From DAOUMF01 sp034411955 (GTDB taxonomy: Bacteria > Chloroflexota > Dehalococcoidia > SM23-28-2 > RBG-16-64-32), in assembly GCA_034411955.1 (NCBI GenBank), contig DAOUMF010000179.1:1-33551 (forward strand): a stretch of 33,551 nucleotides of DNA, read 5' to 3'. The notes under the pieces are model-generated. The model was not told where the DNA came from and did no database searches. It worked only from the letters and a program-made list of their open reading frames with translations. The position numbers and the translations under genes are program-made. Position 1 is the first letter of the stretch, and every line of letters begins with the position of its first letter. This document shows, one piece after another, positions 29,768-33,551 of this stretch.

Positions 29768-30631
29768 ATGCTCAGACGCGTCGACCGGATGCTCCTGGCA
29801 GTGCGCGACCGCGAGGCGGCGGCCGACACGTTCCGCTCCATCCTCGGCGCTGAACGGGTGCGCGAGGACACCAGTCGGCTGCTGGGAGCGAGGCGGACGG
29901 TGGTGCAGGCTGGCATCTCGGAGTTCGAGCTGCTGGAGCCCGCGGGCGAGGCCCTGCCTGCCGGCGGACAGGGCCCGGTGGCAGAGCACCTCGAGCGCTG
30001 GGACGAGGGCATCCTGGCCGTGGGCTTCTCCACCGCCGATCTCTCCGCCCTGGGCAGCCGCCTCTCCCGGCGGGGTGTGAGCTACAGCCAGGAGGACGGG
30101 CGGCTGTGGATCGCCTCTGACCAGACTCCGGGGATGAACATCGTCCTCTCGCCGGACGAGGAGCGGTCGCCCGTGGGGCTGATCAAGTGGCTGTACGAGG
30201 TGACGAACATCGTCGACGACCATGAGCGGGCGGCGTCGTTCTACGCCGATGCCTTCGGGCTGGATCCGGCCAAGTTCTCGCCCATCCACAGCGACAGGTA
30301 CGGCTACAGTGGCCAGCTCCTCTTGTTCAACCCGCCGCAACAGCTCGACCGGATCGAGCTGACCCAGATTACGGAGCCGTCGCTGGCCATGGGGCGCTTC
30401 GCTGCCGGGCGGGGCCAGAGCATCTACATGGGCTACGTGGAGACGGACGATGTGGCGTCGGTGCAGCGGCGGTTGGACGAGCGGGGGGCCCGCTACGCCG
30501 GGCGCTCCGACGATCCCAATCCGGAGGGTCTGTTCATCCACCCGACGGCGCTGCACGGGATGTTGATGGGGGTCTCCCGCACCAACCTGGCCTGGTCCTG
30601 GTCCGGCCGTCCCGAGCTGGCCCAGCGCTAG
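29768..30631 (+). CDS. Double VOC (glyoxalase/bleomycin-resistance fold) protein
   Basis: The start is ATG 29768, seven bases after AGGAGG, giving 287 residues. Two vicinal-oxygen-chelate modules are visible: residues 1-125 (RRVDRMLLAVRDREAAADTFRSILGAE) and residues 143-270 (YEVTNIVDDHERAASFYADAFGLD, with FIHPTALHGMLMG near the end carrying likely metal ligands). Such proteins include methylmalonyl-CoA epimerases, ring-cleavage dioxygenases and resistance proteins. The first module has few obvious His/Glu ligands and may be structural. It is convergent with nothing and followed by phzF-like on the same strand after 79 bases. Confidence 0.8.
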   Translation: MLRRVDRMLLAVRDREAAADTFRSILGAERVREDTSRLLGARRTVVQAGISEFELLEPAGEALPAGGQGPVAEHLERWDEGILAVGFSTADLSALGSRLSRRGVSYSQEDGRLWIASDQTPGMNIVLSPDEERSPVGLIKWLYEVTNIVDDHERAASFYADAFGLDPAKFSPIHSDRYGYSGQLLLFNPPQQLDRIELTQITEPSLAMGRFAAGRGQSIYMGYVETDDVASVQRRLDERGARYAGRSDDPNPEGLFIHPTALHGMLMGVSRTNLAWSWSGRPELAQR

Positions 30632-30710
30632 GGGCTCCAGCAGCGCCCCCGTGACGTTCTCTCCCGTGTGTCGTTACTAAGGCAGACCCTATTTGCAGAA
30701 AGGCGTGACG

Positions 30711-31589
30711 ATGCCAACTTACCGCTTCAAACAGGTCGACGTATTCACCGGCCAGCCCTTCCTGGGGAACCCCGTTGCCGTGGTCCTGGACGCCGACGAT
30801 ATCGATCCTGCGCTGATGCAGCGCATCGCTTCCTGGGCCAACCTGTCGGAGACGACGTTCGTCCTACGGCCGTCCTCCGACTCGGCTGACTACCGGCTGC
30901 GCATCTTCACCCCAACGGGCGAGCTGCCCTTCGCTGGCCACCCGACTGTCGGTTCGGCGCACGCCGTCCTGGAGAGCGCCGTCGTGCCTTCCCAATCCAG
31001 TAGGCTTCGGCAAGAGTGTCTGGCGGGCGTGCTCCCGCTTACGGTGGAAGGGACCGGGGCGGATAGGTGCATCTTCGTGCGCGTCCCGGAGGCGAAGGTT
31101 CTGCGCGAGCATGGAGAGGCGGCAGAAGTGCTCTCCGCTGCTCTGGGAGCCCCGATCGCCACTAGCCCGGCCCCTGCGGCCATCGATGTCGGGCCCACCT
31201 GGCTTGTGGCCCTCATGGAGGACGTTGAATCGGTTCGCCGTCTCGAGCCGGACATGGCCGCTTTGGGCAAGCTGAGCCGGGACCTGGATGTGGTCGGCGT
31301 AAACGTTTTCAGCGTTGGATGCGACACCGAGGCCGCGGTGCACGTCCGCTCTTTCGCGCCGGCGACGGGCATTGCCGAGGACCCGGTTTGTGGGAGTGGT
31401 AACGCCACCGTCGCGGCGTATCTGGCCAAGACAGGGATGCTCAAGGAGATCGGTGACGACTACGTCGCCAGCCAGGGCACGGAGATGGGCCGGGACGGGG
31501 AGGTGTTCGTTCGGGTGCTGGACGGCGGCCGCCACATCGAGATCGGCGGCCGCGCCGTGACGGTGATCGACGGCCACATCAGTATGTGA
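30711..31589 (+). CDS. PhzF family isomerase/epimerase-like protein
   Basis: A 292-residue protein of the PhzF family (diaminopimelate-epimerase fold), named for phenazine synthesis but widespread with other roles. The start ATG 30711 has AAAGGCG upstream. Key motifs: FLGNPVAVVLDADD (17-30), the catalytic Glu47 in LSETTFV, TPTGELPFAGHPTVGSAHA near 70-88, and EDPVCGSGNATVAAYL near 230, where the aligned second catalytic position of DAP epimerase is altered as usual in PhzF. The substrate is unknown; no phenazine genes are nearby. Confidence 0.9.
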   Translation: MPTYRFKQVDVFTGQPFLGNPVAVVLDADDIDPALMQRIASWANLSETTFVLRPSSDSADYRLRIFTPTGELPFAGHPTVGSAHAVLESAVVPSQSSRLRQECLAGVLPLTVEGTGADRCIFVRVPEAKVLREHGEAAEVLSAALGAPIATSPAPAAIDVGPTWLVALMEDVESVRRLEPDMAALGKLSRDLDVVGVNVFSVGCDTEAAVHVRSFAPATGIAEDPVCGSGNATVAAYLAKTGMLKEIGDDYVASQGTEMGRDGEVFVRVLDGGRHIEIGGRAVTVIDGHISM

Positions 31590-31606
31590 GCGCCAGGCGC
31601 GTCGGT

Positions 31607-31978
31607 TTACGGTGAGGGGCGACTCCCTCCCAAGACGAAGGTCAATGCGGAACCGAGCGCCACCAGAGCAAGGGTCGCGTTGACGGCGTACGCTGGCCAG
31701 CCGACCATGCCAGCGTAGGGAAGGGCGCTGGCCACACCCGCGACCAGGGCGATCACCAGCCAACCGCGCGGATGCCGGCTGCGCGAGAGCGTAAGCAGTG
31801 CTGCAGACGCAAACAACGCTGCGATGGCCAAGGATGCTCCGCCGATAGCTATATAGGTGGCGTCGGGGCTGTCCTTGTACTCATCGAAGACTTTGGAGAG
31901 CACAAGGCCGCCGTACCAGGCAAGGAAGGCCGCTATCGCCGCGAGGGGGACGCCGATCGCCAGTTTGGCGACACGCAA
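31607..31978 (-). CDS. Four-helix small membrane protein of unknown function
   Basis: A 123-residue integral membrane protein with hydrophobic segments at about 5-26, 43-66, 71-91 and 96-116, no polar domain and no family I recognise. The start is TTG 31978 with AGGAGG six bases upstream, a strong translation signal that supports a real gene. It is transcribed toward PhzF with a 17-base gap. The 77 bases between it and the DtxR stop contain nothing recognisable. Confidence 0.68.
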   Translation of the reverse strand: MRVAKLAIGVPLAAIAAFLAWYGGLVLSKVFDEYKDSPDATYIAIGGASLAIAALFASAALLTLSRSRHPRGWLVIALVAGVASALPYAGMVGWPAYAVNATLALVALGSALTFVLGGSRPSP

Positions 31979-32055
31979 GGCTGACCTCCTGTGGTCTCGC
32001 CCTACTGCAAGTGTGGCACCGCTAAGCCGAAATCGTTCGGCCTCGACTCTCGGGG

Positions 32056-32757
32056 CTACGATCCTGCGTCGGCGTTGCCACGCTGCCGCGAGGGCTGAAC
32101 GCGGATCTTGGCGGCTACGGACAGGCCCAACGAGACGCTCTGGCCCTCGGCTTCGACGATCACCACCCCCGTGGAGGGCACCAGTTCCTGTACCGTGATC
32201 TCCCGGTCGGGCATGATGTTCCCCCGCTCAAGGTAGCGCAGCAGATCCAAGTCCTCTTTCAGGTCCTCGGAAATGAAGCGGACGGTGGCTGTCTGTCCCC
32301 TCTTCAGAGTGTCCATGGGCACCAGGTTGGGGTCCAGCTTGGCGCCGGTGCCGGGGATGGGGCTGCCGTGGGGACAGGTCGTCGGATTGTTCAGGATGGC
32401 GAAGATGCGCTCCTCTACGCGGGACGACACGCCGTGTTCGAATAAGTGGGCCTCTTCGTGGGCCTCAGCCCAGCTCACGCCGAGGACGTCAGTGAGGAAG
32501 CGCTCGGAAAGGCGGTGGCGTCGGGCGATGTTCTGGGCCAGCTTCAGCCCCTCGGGTGTGAGCCGGATCACCTTCTTGTGGTCAATATCCACCAGGCCGT
32601 CGCGCTCCATGCGGTGCACCGTGGCCCAGGCCGTGGGCGGGGTGACGCGCATCCAGCGGGCCAGGCGGGCGGAGATCACCGGCTCGCCCTCGGTCTGGAG
32701 GCTGAATATGGCCAGAAGGTAATCGTCTATTGTGGGGGTCGGCTGGGCATTGGCCAC
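32056..32757 (-). CDS. DtxR/MntR family metal-dependent transcriptional regulator
   Basis: A 233-residue iron- or manganese-sensing repressor. Residues 8-70 are the winged-helix DNA-binding domain (TIDDYLLAIFSLQTEGEPVISARLARWMRVTPPTAW). The dimerisation and metal-binding domain follows (RRHRLSERFLTDVLGVSWAEAHEEAHLFEHGVS, with Glu and His ligands, and NPTTCPHGSPIPG). A FeoA/SH3-like C-terminal domain ends at about 225. The GTG start at 32757 has GGGAGG upstream, though at a longish distance. A sigma-70-type promoter with an overlapping dyad (32804-32834) suggests self-repression by the metal-loaded protein. The adjacent molybdoenzyme gene may share this control. Confidence 0.9.
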   Translation of the reverse strand: MANAQPTPTIDDYLLAIFSLQTEGEPVISARLARWMRVTPPTAWATVHRMERDGLVDIDHKKVIRLTPEGLKLAQNIARRHRLSERFLTDVLGVSWAEAHEEAHLFEHGVSSRVEERIFAILNNPTTCPHGSPIPGTGAKLDPNLVPMDTLKRGQTATVRFISEDLKEDLDLLRYLERGNIMPDREITVQELVPSTGVVIVEAEGQSVSLGLSVAAKIRVQPSRQRGNADAGS

Positions 32758-32803
32758 GGCGCGTCCCTACCTCCCTTGGGCGAAACCCTTCAAAGGTCCG
32801 ATG

Positions 32804-32817
32804 TTAGACTACACTAA
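32804..32817. promoter_or_regulatory. Candidate DtxR-family operator
   Basis: TTAG (32804-32807) and CTAA (32814-32817) form a TTAGnnTAnnCTAA dyad. The TTAG/CTAA arms resemble DtxR/IdeR-type sites. It covers the -10 box of the regulator's own promoter. Confidence 0.5.
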
Positions 32818-32834
32818 AGTGAGGCAGGAGACAA
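32806..32834 (-). promoter_or_regulatory. Promoter of the DtxR-family gene
   Basis: TTGTCT (32834-32829), a 17-base spacer and TAGTCT (32811-32806). The leader to the GTG is about 40 bases and contains GGGAGG. Confidence 0.65.
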
Positions 32835-32903
32835 TCCGTCGGAGCGCGATTAGAGTCGAAAGCTTCGCTCGTGAAGAGGGCCAACAACGGTACGCGGTCC
32901 ACC

Positions 32904-32945
32904 TTGCCCCGCCTGTCGGGCGTGACAGGGCCGGTGGTGGGGCAA
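32904..32945 (+). other. Two-stem structured leader upstream of the molybdoenzyme gene
   Basis: TTGCCCC (32904-32910) pairs with GGGGCAA (32939-32945). Inside, GCCTGTC (32911-32917) pairs with GACAGGGC with one bulge around GGGCGT. It lies about 110 bases before the ATG in the 236-base intergenic region (32818-33053), which otherwise shows no clear promoter. I cannot match it to a known riboswitch. Confidence 0.4.
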
Positions 32946-33053
32946 AGCACTACAACCTTTTGCGGTACTGCCCGATAGCGACCACTGCCTGGAATCGGTG
33001 AAGATGCTGTCGGGTCACCTCTATCTGGCCACGTCATAGTGGAGATTGGGAGT

Positions 33054-33551
33054 ATGGGAGCGTCCAAGCAGCAGACATGGGCCGACCGCTATCGCGACAA
33101 GTGGAAGTGGGACAAGGTCACCTGGGGCAGCCACTCCGTGGACTGCTACCCCGGCGGCTGCCCATTCCGCGTCTACGTCCGCGACGGCAAGATCGTCCGC
33201 GAGGAGCAGAGCGGCACCCTGACCGCGGTCCAAGAGGGCATCCCGGACATGAACCCGATGGGCTGCCAGAAGGGCGCCTGCTGGTCCTACATCCACTACA
33301 CCCCTGAACGGGTGACGCAGCCCCTGAAGCGGGTGGGGGAGCGCGGCGAGGGGAAGTTCGAGCCGGTCTCCTGGGACCAGGCCCTCACGGAGATCGCCGA
33401 CGGCATGCTGGACGCCATCCAGGAGCAGGGGCCGGAGTCCATCATCACCCTGATGACGCCGGAGCCCGGCGCGGCGGCCTCCCGCCTCTACCTCCACGCC
33501 CACAACTCGCCCCTCACCGACCGCAAACCCGAGTTCCAGGACTTCAGCCCC
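33054..33551 (+). CDS. Molybdopterin oxidoreductase catalytic subunit, type II DMSO-reductase family (N-terminal part)
   Basis: 166 open codons run off the window end. The N-terminus holds a 4Fe-4S site of the type II DMSO-reductase family (NarG, perchlorate, selenate and ethylbenzene dehydrogenase alpha subunits): His27 replaces the first Cys, followed by Cys31, Cys36 and, after about 34 residues, Cys71 in MGCQKGACW. HYTPERV and PLKRVGERGEGKFEPVSWDQAL are typical of the molybdenum-bis-PGD domain that follows. The C-x4-C spacing is one residue longer than in NarG. No Tat signal is visible at this ATG, so it may be cytoplasmic-facing or start further upstream; the frame stays open upstream of the ATG. 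The substrate cannot be told from this fragment. Confidence 0.85.
   Translation, partial: MGASKQQTWADRYRDKWKWDKVTWGSHSVDCYPGGCPFRVYVRDGKIVREEQSGTLTAVQEGIPDMNPMGCQKGACWSYIHYTPERVTQPLKRVGERGEGKFEPVSWDQALTEIADGMLDAIQEQGPESIITLMTPEPGAAASRLYLHAHNSPLTDRKPEFQDFSP

Noticed and set aside
29630..30556. 308-codon minus frame antisense to the double VOC gene
   Set aside because: The plus frame has promoter, AGGAGG and domain structure; the minus frame is a codon-bias shadow.
32904..32945. Molybdenum-cofactor riboswitch
   Set aside because: Only two simple stems are present and no conserved Moco-RNA motif could be recognised, so it is kept as an unnamed structure.
1..33551. CRISPR array, prophage or integrative element
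   Set aside because: No regularly spaced repeats, integrase, phage structural genes or tRNA attachment site were seen; the LysM/GH25-like gene alone lacks phage context.

Overview
The window is GC-rich chromosomal DNA with short intergenic gaps, many ATGA-type gene overlaps and mixed ATG/GTG/TTG starts. The gene mix (DUF1616 and YdjM-like membrane proteins, geranylgeranyl-reductase-type flavoprotein, CehA-like PHP protein, GYD protein, RtcA, HD-GYP proteins, CrtE-like metabolism absent, type II molybdoenzyme) and the absence of outer-membrane genes suggest an uncultured Chloroflexota bacterium, perhaps Dehalococcoidia-like. That placement is an inference from gene content. I see no phage, transposase, CRISPR array, rRNA or convincing tRNA.

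Layout. (1) 1-4830, envelope region: a DUF1616 membrane protein cut by the window edge, preceded by a promoter-structured RNA-terminator unit; a YdjM-like membrane protein; a geranylgeranyl-reductase-like flavoprotein co-transcribed with a CPBP membrane protease; a secreted Ig-like protein with an LPATG sorting signal; and a 79-residue two-helix membrane protein. Two divergent promoter pairs here (617-735 and 4356-4475) have almost the same geometry and both carry TTCAC-N6-TTCAC direct repeats. (2) 4829-12736, minus strand: PHP metallohydrolase, glycosyltransferase, GH38 alpha-mannosidase, small membrane protein, M20 amidohydrolase and a GH25-like/LysM protein, probably a glycan and amide turnover operon. 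(3) 12822-15984, plus strand: NagA, then a diguanylate cyclase and an HD-GYP protein. (4) 15998-19747, minus strand: GNAT-threonine dehydratase fusion, ceramidase-like protein and PIG-L deacetylase. The start of the PIG-L gene has been displaced by a palindromic repeat. (5) 19850-23904: GYD protein, an overlapping DegT aminotransferase/GNAT/Gfo-Idh set that looks like amino-sugar synthesis, and an SDR. (6) 24026-31978: GAF-HD-GYP protein, RtcA with DNA polymerase IV, LOG protein, PaaG-like crotonase, double VOC protein, PhzF and a small membrane protein. (7) 32056-end: a DtxR-family regulator that appears to autoregulate, and the start of a type II DMSO-reductase-family catalytic subunit.

The most unusual signals are regulatory: the twin divergent promoter modules, the small RNA or attenuated leader upstream of DUF1616, -10 elements placed six bases before start codons, and two palindromic repeats that supply ribosome-binding sequence to the gene downstream. 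No single previously unknown multi-gene system is obvious. The best candidate is the envelope regulon implied by the twin promoter modules.
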